From contig OY783209.1 in NCBI GenBank assembly GCA_963678705.1, positions 1,178,001 through 1,242,000 of the forward strand: DNA of 64,000 bases, in the 5' to 3' direction. Position 1 is the stretch's first letter; every line of letters starts with the position of its first letter. The DNA comes from Panorpa germanica (Eukaryota; Arthropoda; Insecta; Mecoptera; Panorpidae). A program made the translations under genes and the position numbers. Shown piece by piece: positions 10,944 through 22,275 of this stretch. Below the pieces are notes generated by a model, which was not told the origin of the DNA, searched no databases, and was given only the letters and a program-made list of their open reading frames with translations.

Positions 10944-13801
10944 TAATAATGTGGTTTAAATCTCTTACTACAGATAAGTTCGTAATGCAATGTTTATAAC
11001 CAAATTGATAATAATATGTACAAGTTCATTCACTGCAAGATTTCAGCATAACATTTAACATTTTAAGGTTATGTCCAGAACAGTATCTCCAGCTTTATAC
11101 AATCATAGTCCATAATATGTTACATGCAATTCTCCATATATCACACAACTTGCACCAATGGATTTCTACATCTTACACAACTACGGAGATATCTTTTTCC
11201 ACGGAGATCATAAGATTTCCTCTACTTTGTATACACGAGTCTGCAAATCCACTACTTGAATTTATATAATACCAGTTACCTCATATCTCGAGGTTAGGGA
11301 AAATATATTAGATGCAATAAACTATATTTATGTATGCGCTTGTATTACATATTTATGTGTAATGCACTTAAGGGCGGGAGGGGTGTGGTGGTGCAATAGG
11401 GTGGTTAGAGTATTATGAAACTGTTATGTTTTCTGTCTGATATAATCAATACGCTGTACTCGACAAGAAAATAATCCCTGCTATTGTGTGCATAGATAAT
11501 AGTTGACTGTGTTAGACAATGAAAAGTTATTAGCCTCTCTATTGGCTCGATACATCAATATAAATCAGTGAATAGATTTATGAATGACGGGATTAAATTC
11601 TAGTGAAGATTAAATAAGAGTAAAGAAATATCACAGTATATAATTTGGAGAAATGACTTATTGTAGCGGTGTGTTGTAGTCTGTAGTGTGAGCGAAGTCT
11701 TTACGGGTTCGTTTAAAGTGTAACACATAGTTAGAGCGGGGTGCTCTGCAGTAGATTATACTGTCTTAAGCATAGAGGTATAAGAATAGAGTACGCAAGA
11801 GGCTGAATACTGCAATAAAGGCAAAGAGAGAGATAGCTGACGAGTGGTAGAGGTTCACTTTATTGCTTTCAGGATGAAAAGAGTGGCAAAGATCCATTTT
11901 AGGATCAGAATATGTCTAAAATTTCGACTCGGAATATATGTTGCCGCTGTAAAATGTGTGCAAACTAGTATTAATATAGATTTTGCGATTTCTGTAGCGT
12001 TCTCTCTTGAATTTGCTTAATTACGTTTTTAATTTTAAAATATTCGGCTGAAATTTCAAACCACAATACAATAGAACTCTTGAATATGTACAACACACGA
12101 CACCAGTATAATGTCCAGCAATTAATATAATTCAAAAACTGTATACGACAATAAAAACTTTAATTTTTTTGAATACGTAAAATACAAACATATTAATTAC
12201 GCAAGCGGGAGTCAAATGACGCTCGAAACATTAAGCCATTATCTGTTTTGTTTCGTTAAATTATTAAGCTAAATCGTACAATGTTTGAATTAAAAATATA
12301 TGCTGAATCTACGAGCGAGGAGGAAGGGTGAACAACAGCATTTGTATTTAAAAGGGTGGTTTTTATTTTATTATTGTTGGTTTCATCGTTTAATAGCCGA
12401 AAACGGTGACAAAATATTTAAATGTCAGGATAGGTTGGACCCACTAATAAATATCTGGGAATCTGGGTAACTACAGCGTTAGTAATTAAACAGGGTGTAA
12501 GGTACCTTGATGTCAATGTTGAATACACACCGAGCTCCATGTTTGATTGTAATAAAGGTTAATATATATAAATTACCGTTTCTATCTTTTACAACAAAAA
12601 TTGGCAGAAATATAATTGTTTAAAATTTGAATTTCAGTTTAGCTCTGCGTATGACGTCACAGCAATCATTAAATAGAACTTGATGGGTTGTACGACCGAA
12701 CTGTTAGTAGTAAATATCGTATCACACACACACACACACTCATGTGTATCTGTGTTGTATAAAAGAGATAGCAAATAATCGGACGTAGAGTTATGTTTTA
12801 TAACATGAAATCCCTTAAATGATTAAAGATATCTCCTATAATACTACGCCTGATTAAAAAGCAACTGGACATTTTACGTTCTGACAACCAACTTTATCAA
12901 TACAAGCAATTAAAATTATCCGGCACATAGCGTATATACAACAGTCGTACTTCCAGTATGAGACTACCCAAAAAAAAACTAAAATATTAATTTTTACCAT
13001 AAGTATATTTACTCACAAAGAATCTCATTAAGCAGAGCACTCGCCTAGAAACTACAGACATTTTTTAACACTAATTTAATTATATATTTTCATTTTCTTC
13101 GTATACATTTCCATATGAATTGTAACCGTTGGCCCAGCAACATGAAAAATCCGTTTGTTTCAACCATTGTAAAAATACATCGCAAAACAAAAAAGATAAA
13201 AATAAGAGAATGAATATATACATAAGTCGTAACGATAGGAAAGTATTTTGCGGCTACTACGCCGTAGACGCTGTTGTATCAGCTACGTACGTACGCTATG
13301 TCTCTATTATCTACATATGGTTGAATTGTAGCGAGCAATTTACCCTCATCAAGTAAATGCAGACCACCACCACACGCGCCGTACCACACAGCGGCAAAAT
13401 ACAGTACTATACCACGTTTGCTACATATTTTTATTTTTAGAAAATCAACAATGTTAAAACAGAGAAAAATAAAGCATTATTTAATTATAAATACGAAGAT
13501 AAAAATTTAATTGTTCACAACCGGAAACTTGGTGGTCCAAGTCCAGTAACCAGTTCCGTGGAAATCTGTTCTGATGAATTGTTTTCATTTTCATTTTTCT
13601 GACACAACTTTTATTCTTTTAATGATATTTTTAATTTAATTTAAATACAATTTTGTATTGTTCTCAAATGAATAAATTGCATTAAAAGTAATGAGGATTA
13701 TAGACGAAACAAAACGATTGTTCGTCATTCGAATTCTTTTCTAATATTTTAATAATAAGTATCAAAGAAGAAAATATCGATTCAGCTTGTCGAATTTTCC
13801 A
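10944..13801. other. No gene seen; (CA)n microsatellite
   Basis: AT-rich. A (CA)8 tract lies at 12723-12739. The sequence at 12490-12540 (ACAGGGTGTAAGG) looks like a generic transposon terminus but has no supporting partner. No coding signal is visible. Confidence 0.5.
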
Positions 13802-14146
13802 AAGGGCTTTTGTCCTCATTTTTTAGTGGTCGATTTTTCAATTGTTGATTGAAATTGATTTTAATAAATGTGTATTGGCGTGTCTATTTTATTAAATATT
13901 TAAATGTTGATGGAGATATAGCAATTAAAAATTTAAATTGTAGTTTTAGCGCTAGAGATGGTCGACCATATTTGTATGACGTGAAATGCATTTTAACGTC
14001 AGTTATTTGTTGAGTAGGTCAGTGCTGTGGTAATGTATTGTAGCTGTTGGTAGTCAAAATAATCAAGTCAAATCAAAGAATAATAAGTTTTTATTTTATT
14101 TAACCCTGTTACAGCAGACATAATACTAAAATTTTATTGTTCCTTG
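13802..14146 (+). repeat. Repeat family C, copy 1
   Basis: It matches the reverse complement of 28280-28603 over nearly its whole length. Landmarks are TTTTTAGTGGTCGATTTTTC, TGTGTATTGGCGTGTCTATT, TTATTTGTTGAGTAGGTCAG and TTTAACCCTGTTACAGCAGA. No open frame or obvious terminal inverted repeat is present. The two copies lie about 14 kb apart in opposite orientation. Confidence 0.85.
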
Positions 14147-14149
14147 AGT

Positions 14150-14460
14150 TCTTATGCGAGGCACGAGTAAACACCAGACAGCTAGCTACTGCCTCTGCAC
14201 ACTCGCATGTCAGTAGCTCTACTTGCCTCGATGGCTCACACTATAGTAGCTGCTGCAAGTCTAACTTAAAATATAATTTGTCAACAATCATCGGCAATAA
14301 ACGTGAAGTGAAAAGAACTGTACTGAGAAGAATACTGTACAAATATGGCAGAAACTTTAAACGGAATGTGGTGGGAGAGGCAAGTGGCAATGAAAATAAA
14401 AATATAGTAGTAACTCGTATGCGAGTATATAGCTATGAGTAGATATGTTGCAGTAGCTGA
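14150..14460 (+). repeat. Repeat family E, copy 2, possibly MITE-like
   Basis: The left part (TAGCTACTGCC, CAGTAGCTCTACTTGCCTCG) aligns with 6990-7050. The right margin read in reverse (GTCAGCTACTGCAACATATC) resembles both the left margin here and the right margin of copy 1, hinting at degenerate terminal inverted repeats. It follows repeat C copy 1 directly. Two overlapping open frames in opposite directions have no recognisable domain. Confidence 0.4.
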
Positions 14461-15116
14461 CAATTTTAACTCGCTTTGGCTTAAGATTTGGTTAATGAGA
14501 AGGATTCAAGCGAGTACAAGCTCAGTTTTCTTTACAATTATCACTGATTTTCAACTTCACAGTACATTTTTCTACCTACGCAATACTTGTTCACGTTTCT
14601 AACAGTAATTAATTACTCCAGGGATTCCCATTTACTTGTTGTCTGTTTAAATCCAACTAATGGACGTTGATGCATGTGTGTAGTTCCACAACTCGGTGGA
14701 CTAGATAGATGGCGCACCTGTCTCTTTAATGCAGATCAATTCAAACCATTGTTCCATTTATTCGAATCGAAACGTAATCGATTTATTTGCTAAATAGGAA
14801 CTACTAAATGTTATTTATCTGGTTGAATTATTCGACTGATGAGTTAGAACTTATAAAAAAATGATATAAATGTGATATAATTTATTTTATAAGTTAGGTT
14901 AGAACACTTCTTCATAAGGGTTCTATTAGATTAGTAGTTCATCTAATAGAATTAGGAGATACTCGCTCAAAATGTACTAAATAAGGGACAAGGGATAGGG
15001 ATAATGTAATTGAATAACCACAACCATTTTATATTGACAGAGGGTATTGATTTAGCAGCGAAACAATAAAGCCCACTCGTGCGATTTAGGGCTGACAATT
15101 ATTAAATGGTTTCACC

Positions 15117-15191
<75 letters not shown>

Positions 15192-16621
15192 GTATGTGGG
15201 GCCCGCACTGAGTAAAAAAAATATGATCAGTCAAATAATGTTTTTTCAGGGCATCTAAGTTTTCTATTGCTCGTATGAACATAAGTCAAACTAAAAGCAT
15301 ATACAAATAAGTATCTGCGCAGTAAACTGTTTTCTATTTTTTCTCTTTTTAATGGAATGTTTGTATCTACTCGTGTGTTTGAAAAAACGTGTCTACAACA
15401 TGATTTAAACTGAAACACGACACTCGTCTTTCAAATACAAACATACAACGTAAAAAAACCAAACAATCTGGCAACCGTCAGCAGTTAGTAGTCAACATCC
15501 TCAAACAACCCCAAGAGCTGCAGGTGTACCAACATTCAAAAAATAAAATACAACGAAAAGCTCTCTGCCTTTTATATCAAATTTGAAAATAAATTTATAC
15601 GACAAAAAATACTATTAAAGTAATGCGATATACTCATATAAAGTTAAAAGGAAAACAAGGGAAAAGCTGATGGAAAATACAGAGGGAAATTGATAATGTA
15701 AGAAATTGCTAAATAAATAACAATGAGAACGTTTGATTAATATAAAGTTACGAATATAATATTAAGCACAGCTTTCAATAAGTTGTTTGGTTCCTTTAAG
15801 AAGGACTTTCTGCGTTGTTTTGTATTGTATCCAAAGTTTACAAGCCGCGACTTACAAAACAAACAAAATGAGTACACAGGGCAGAAAAGGTAAATCGAAG
15901 AATATTAACAGTCTTCCTTGAAATTTAACTTTGAGTCAAATAAGTTAAGTAAAGTTGTTTTATTAGTTTTTCTTTATGTAGGATAATTCCCGTTAGTACT
16001 GTAGCCCTTAGGATCTATTATATCCCCTAAAACAATGGGGTAACAATTACAGAAGAAACAATAAGTACTTTTAAATTTTTTATATCGTAATACATTTTGC
16101 ATTCTTCTTAAAATCGTTGTGGTTTCTTTTATATTTTCTCATGTCATTTTAATGGGCATTTAATGCTTAAAGAATAACTTTTATTAAAAACACAGATTCT
16201 TATATTTAACGTTAATATGAATAATATAAGAGAAAATCTGCTTTAACTCAAAAAAAAGAAAGAAATGCTAACTTTGCAAATGAGTTTCTCCAAAAAACAC
16301 GACTAACGGTTTTTGTTCCCCTCAAAAGTAATATCACAGAAGAAAAGGACCTTGTTAAAACGATCCCTTTTATTTTCATTTCAATATTCTAATATCTTGG
16401 AGCTATCTAAATAAAACCTCTTCAAACACGTGCAGGATTTAATACTATATTATACACCCCACCCTGTATTAATCCCTACAATTTTATAATATACAAATGT
16501 TATATAATTTTATTTTAACGGTATAATCCACTTTAGAATTTCTTTCTGTCTATAAATTTTCCATTTATATTTATCCGTTTGGCAGTTATTTCCCATAAAA
16601 ATCTTGCAACGACGCAGCGTG
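14461..16621. other. No gene seen; long (TA)n tract
   Basis: A (TA)n tract with two G interruptions spans 15119-15195. The rest is AT-rich without recognised features. The 5' side of the 139-bp tandem unit begins at the end of this interval. Confidence 0.55.
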
Positions 16622-16907
16622 GCGTAGTACTCGTACTGTACGAGTATTCCGTTATAACGCGTACGTAGCATCGTAGCCCCGTTGCTCGTAGCACTTGTGC
16701 GATAAGTTGATGCATATCACGGCAGAAGTGCGGTCTCCGTTGCGTTGAAGCCATCGCGTAGCGTAGCACTCGTACTGTACGAGTATTCCGTTATAACGCG
16801 TACGTAGCATCGTAGCCCCGTTGCTCGTAGCACTTGTACGATGAGTTGATGCATATCACGACAGAAGTGCGGTCTCCGTTGCGTTGAAACCATCGCGTAG
16901 CGTAGCA
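16622..16907. repeat. Tandem duplication, 139-bp unit, two full copies
   Basis: Unit 1 is 16622-16760 and unit 2 is 16761-16899, with the first bases of a third (GCGTAGCA) to 16907. The units differ at about five positions, for example GCGTAGTACT against GCGTAGCACT. They are richer in GC and CpG than the surroundings and contain GCGTAGCGTAGC, a palindromic ACTCGTACTGTACGAGT and GTTATAACGCGTACGTAGC. Reverse-strand open frames across the array are by-products. Function is unknown. Confidence 0.92.
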
Positions 16908-17040
16908 GAGGATTGAAACCAGGGCGAGAGGGAAATCAATAGGAGCCAGTAGGCACGGCGCCAGCAATTCACGATCCACAACTCTTCGTTTAACGAGGAG
17001 GAGGAGGAGGAGGGCTGATGGTGCCATCGAGAAACTTCTG
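16908..17040. other. GC-rich patch beside the tandem array
   Basis: Unusually GC-rich for this window, with a (GAG)n run at 16996-17013. On the minus strand an ATG at 17027 starts MAPSALLLLLLV, which looks like a signal peptide. The leucines come from the GAG/CTC run and the frame then enters the tandem repeat, so I do not call a gene. Confidence 0.4.
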
Positions 17041-19608
17041 CGCCCTTGTTTTGTTTAGGTTTTAGGGAGAACTCATCAAAAACAAGACTATAGAATTATA
17101 GAGTATAAAATAAGGCCAACAATATTATGTAACATAAGATTTATTACTTGTCTAGACTATTGGACTTTTGGGCGATACCCATAAGCCCCATAATCCTGAA
17201 ATGATATTGGCTCATGGTCAATTTAGAGACCATGTCGTCGAAGGTTTCTTTTAGATACTACTATATACCACGTTACTTGAGAGGTAATTCGTTTTATAAA
17301 AAATAAAGCTATAAATGATTGGGAATTGGATTATGCTTAAGATAAATAGGGGTTTTGTGCAATACTGGTGACATTACCATATATTTTAGGCGGTAATTTT
17401 GAATTTATGCTCCATTATAGGAAATTAATTACGTCGTTAACTACATGCCTCATTATTTACAAAGAAACGTGGGTTACACACAAACAATTTATAGGATATT
17501 CTCCGCTCTTATTGTTCTTAACACCTCACTCTCAACTGTCTGTATCTTTTTGTTATTAGAGGAAGAGTAAGTAATCAAAACTTTCCTCTACAAATTGACA
17601 CAAATTTTAGCGCCCTACATCTCTGCAACTCAATGTTACTCAGCCCAAACAATAACCTTCTATCCAGTTTTATTTCAGTAACGTCTCACAATCTACATCA
17701 CAAATGATATATACACAATAAATATTCAGGCCAAAACTAACACCCTTAAGAAATATAATCTAAATGATTTAACACAGCGCTAGTACAACCAGCTACCAAC
17801 CGTACAACGGGATAGACATTTGAATGTGGGAGTCAAACGAACGCCAGTCAAAAACAGTGAGGATTCTGTGCCTTCTTAGTATGGTACAACGGAACGGAAT
17901 ATATTATTAAGTTAATAGCTTCAAGTTACTGTTCAAACTCACTGACAGAAGGCGATAATATGTTAATAGCTCTTGCAAATATAAGTTATTACTCGATTTA
18001 AAATAGGGGATGCACGATGTACTATATAACATACCCCCCCCCCCCCCCATTCTCTCAAAACACTAGCTTCAAAAGTAATGTGTTGTTAAATATATACGAT
18101 ATAAGTAGAATAAATTATGTCTTATGGATACCATGAACGCTATAGCAAGAATAATATACTAACAGTACATTAGACTAAATCATATTCTTGTCTAACTTCT
18201 TAAGACGAAAATGTAACAATTTTGAAAATAGTTAAAAAGTGAGAGAGTGCGGTTTAGCGTAGAAGAGAAAATGGCAAAGAAGTATCTCTGCAGATGCGTA
18301 AACATGACTTTGTTAAGACAGTGTCCTCTTTGTCGTAGAAAGATAAATACAAGCTTCCTAGGCACAGAGAGTTTTATCGTCCCCAGTAATGTTCTGCTTT
18401 CTCTTTTTTTCTAAACTTTATATTCCGAAAACTAGAATGATCTATTCATTACCACTGTCGGTATAAATTTCGGCGTCGTAATCCAAGAGGCGTTGTTAAC
18501 AGGAAGCATCAACGAAGACTGCGACATAAGATCATATTCATATATTACACAAAAAGAAACAACGATAAGAAATTTGTTTTGCGACACATGTATACGTTCT
18601 CATATGTTTGGAAAAATTAGCATAACGTAAGATTACATAATAAAAATTAACTCTCGTTATAAATTTATATTTTTTGACGTATAATGTTACATATACTGGA
18701 TATAACATATAAGAAGAAGCAGAATAATATTAGGCGCGATAAAAGGATACGTGCCTAGGAAGCCCGAGAAACTATGTTAAAAAAAAAAAATGTTACATAT
18801 TAAATTAATATATTAGTATAAAATACTAATATAGCAGAATTATGTTAAACAAAAATGTAACGCTAAGTAAACAATATTACGTTTAACAACACAGAAGTTT
18901 ACGTTAGGTGTATAATGGGTAGAACGCTGCTTTCAGGCGCATATTTATAACACGTATATATATATATATAACAAATACAAAAGATTATTAATAGTTATTG
19001 TTTTCTTCCTGTATAAATACTTTTATAATAAATACAAAACACGTAGTAAATTTAATTTTGCATTTAAAAAAAAAAAAGCAGAAATGATTACCTTTATAAA
19101 TTAAAAAAGTTTTGACAGAAAAAAATATACAAGTATTTTATAATTAACTGTTAAAAACAAATATGAAGAAAAAAAAACGAAAATGTCAACTTTAAAAACT
19201 TAATTCCAAGTAAAAAAGAAAATATAAAATATGTAAGTACGTAGCGGAATTTAAATTTAATACATAAACTGTTACAGTCAGTTCCGGTACCGAGCGAGCC
19301 TACCCTTAGATAGATACATTATTTATAAACATTTTTTTATTTAAATTACTTATCGTCGGCTTATTTCCAATGCTGAGTCCTATCACCAAAGACTTATCAC
19401 CTACTACGTTGGCGTGACAGATTTCCTGAATTAAATGTATAATAATAAAAGAGTGGGGCGCACTTGCAATGGAGGTTTCTTCGTATTGTACGCATAAAGA
19501 TATTACGCACGTACGCAGTGCGTTTCAGGCAAAACGTTTTATAGAATATCAATAACAATGACACCGATAATATGTTTCTATCCTATATGTATACAAAATC
19601 AATAGTTC
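17041..19608. other. No gene seen; poly(C) tract
   Basis: AT-rich. A run of 15 C lies at 18034-18048. A short (TA)n lies at 18955-18970. The segment at 19357-19400 resembles 23546-23590. Confidence 0.5.
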
Positions 19609-19626
19609 CACACACACACACACACA
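19609..19626. repeat. (CA)9 microsatellite
   Basis: Perfect CA dinucleotide run. Confidence 0.95.
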
Positions 19627-19927
19627 GATACAATAGTTCAATATATAATCAACCTATTTGATGTGAGTGATTTATTCATCTAACCCAGAGACCACACAAC
19701 AAACTATATTATACAAAACATCCAAAATCGCTAATTTATAGTCGTCAAACAACAAAGCCAATTAATAATATTGTTTTAATGAACACGATTTTATCAGTCC
19801 CCAGCCATACGTGCTCCACACACACACATCTATACATAATGCATTGTATTGTTAGTTTACCATACATATTCTATATAAATTTAATTTGACAGTGTCAACG
19901 TAAACAGAATTTGTATTAGGTAAACAG

Positions 19928-19990
19928 TAGAGCTTTTGTACACAGTGGCGACGCCGGATACCACAAAGCTCTGTGCAGTCAAAAGCTCTA
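19928..19990. other. Imperfect hairpin
   Basis: TAGAGCTTTTG (19928-19938) pairs perfectly with CAAAAGCTCTA (19980-19990). After a small internal loop, CACAG pairs with CTGTG. The loop itself holds GGCGACGCC, a mini-hairpin. This could be a remnant of a transposon inverted repeat or a structured RNA. Confidence 0.5.
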
Positions 19991-21401
19991 GTATTTAATA
20001 CGGGCCTGATGCACTGGCGCCTAACTGTCGCCCCACATATATTTAGAACGCTGTCTGCAACTAGTACGCTGAATATAGCGCCACCCTAAAGACCACCCCT
20101 AGCCTAGTTATAGGGCAGTAAAAGTTATTCGTATCGATCTTGTGAAGTAACTACGAGTTATTCGAGATGGTAGATAGTAAAAATGTTTACATTGTGTGAT
20201 AACATTTAGTACGGTTTGAGGAATGTATAGAAGCTTTTATATATTACAATAATACTGCAATTTCAAGTCTAGCGTCAAGCTTCAAAGCTCTTGATCACTG
20301 TGACGTCTTCCTAATTTATTGAAAAACGTAATCGTATTCAAAGCATATAAAAATCGGGAGTAATTCCTTTAATAATATAAAAAGAATATTATTTATTCCA
20401 TTAAAATTTACAAAAATCTAACAATGAACTTAACCGCATTAAGCTTTAAGCAGCTTCACATATTGAGCTTTAATTTGAATACGTAACATAGCTACATATA
20501 TTATGTAGTCGTATTATGCTGGAAAATAATTTAACAATAAAGTTCGTTGTACTACACAAGTAACTCTTGCTGTAAAAACAAATAAAAAAGCTCTATTATT
20601 ATTATTAAACTTTGTCATAAGAGAATTATTAAAGTTGATATTGTTGAAATAATATTATAAAAATAAAGAACATACATAGTGCTTTCAAAAAGTAAAATAA
20701 TTTATTATAGTTTGTAAAAGTCAATTTAAAAAAAAAAAAAAAAGAAAGGCAAAAGAAAATGTTAGCCATCTCTACCAAATGGTTCGCTGTAAATTGTAAC
20801 ATGAGGAAATGAAATAACTAAAAATATGGGAAATATGTTGAAAAATTTAATATACTCGTACTCGTACTCAAAACATTCGTAGGACAATGATATTATACTT
20901 GTACGAACTATATTTAAATCTTTTAATTTTTTAAATTAAGCTTTAGTTATATTACATTTGTGACAAGCTCAAATATGTCCCAAGCATTCATGTTTAAAGT
21001 GTGAAGTCGTCTCTACCCAAATTTCACAACAATTTTGAAAATAATTGACAGTGTAAAATAAAATATTGTAAAGAAAATACCATATGTAAATTTGATGGTA
21101 ACAAGGAAAATGACTAATTTAATAAAACCAGGTTCCGGGTTCCGGGTTGGGTATATAAAAATGTAACATAATTTTTTATTGCTTATATATTTTATAAGTT
21201 CCGGTGTAAGTATACATATACATGTACATGTATGAATATCTCATCCACGGTCCATGTTAATAAAATCCCCGCGGGAAGATGGGTTCTGGAATGATTTTAT
21301 TAACTGGGATAGGGGGATGGAGGAAGAGAGGAAGACGCGCTGCGTACAACACAGCTTAAATCTTCAAGGAAAGTTTAGAAGATATTAAAGAAAAGTGATG
21401 T

Positions 21402-21405
<4 letters not shown>
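19991..21405. other. No gene seen
   Basis: AT-rich. A poly(A) run lies at about 20728-20742. The palindromic ACATGTACATGT occurs at about 21220. No coding signal is visible. Confidence 0.5.

Positions 21406-21500
<95 letters not shown>
21406..21500. repeat. Compound (TA)n(TG)n microsatellite
   Basis: TA repeats run from 21406 to 21484 and pass directly into GT repeats to 21500. This is the usual compound form produced by slippage and point mutation. Confidence 0.97.
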
Positions 21501-21812
21501 AGAGCCTACCTATACTTGCACACCGTTTACAGGAGTATCAAATTCCCTTACATTAAAGTAACGCGTTTAAAGCTTAAATAAAATCCAAATAAGAAATGTT
21601 TTTCGTATAAGGGATAATAAGGAATATATAATAACATTAATTTTTAAATTTCTATTTGAACATTAATTAAAACATTTTAAGAGCATAAATATAAGAGCTT
21701 CCTTTAAATATAAAATTTAATTAGAAATATAAATACAAAGACAAAGCTGTATTTTTTTCTTTTGAAGACGAAGAGCGAGTAAATTAGTGCTTATGTGTAT
21801 AGTACATATAAC

Positions 21813-21845
21813 AGCTATTAGACTATTAGGCTATTAGCTATTAGA
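21813..21845. repeat. Short degenerate tandem of GCTATTAGA
   Basis: Four consecutive CTATTA-containing units of 7-9 bases. Confidence 0.75.
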
Positions 21846-21989
21846 CACGCCTAAACGCCTGGCAAAACGTGGCAACAGATCATAATAGATTCTAAAATCC
21901 ACTGGTCAAATAGATCCGAAGTTATCCAACATTGGGTGCTACTCTGACCTTAATTTTACATATAATTATAAGACAATATCTCCAGTTGT

Positions 21990-22275
21990 ATTAGGAATTG
22001 TAAATTTTAAACAAACTCATGTGTAGCTTCTGAAATTTAAAGTTTTCTTTGGTAATTTACATTGTTTAACTTAAATCATACCTGAAATTTAAAAAAAATG
22101 ACATTTAAAGGTTATTATTAACATAAATATCAATTGCTTACATAAATTGTCAATTCCTTTTTATCTAATTTTAGTATAACCAAATAACAGTACAATAGTA
22201 CAAACAATAGTACAACTAAATAACACTAAACTAACTAAAAACGTGAGTTCGACTCCAAATATCAACTGTGGTGGC
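21990..22275 (+). repeat. Repeat family D, copy 1
   Basis: It aligns with 30501-30752 in the same orientation. Shared landmarks are AGGAATTGTAAATTTT, GCTTCTGAAAT, GACATTTAAAG, CAATTCCTTTTTATCTAATT and a terminal region ending CAACTGTG. A pol III B-box-like GAGTTCGACTCC occurs at about 22247 here but is disrupted in copy 2, so a SINE origin is only a possibility. It has no coding capacity. Confidence 0.78.

Noticed and set aside
16533-17027. Minus-strand frames, one starting with a signal-peptide-like MAPSALLLLLLV
   Set aside because: The leucines come from a GAG trinucleotide run and the frames consist largely of the 139-bp tandem repeat.
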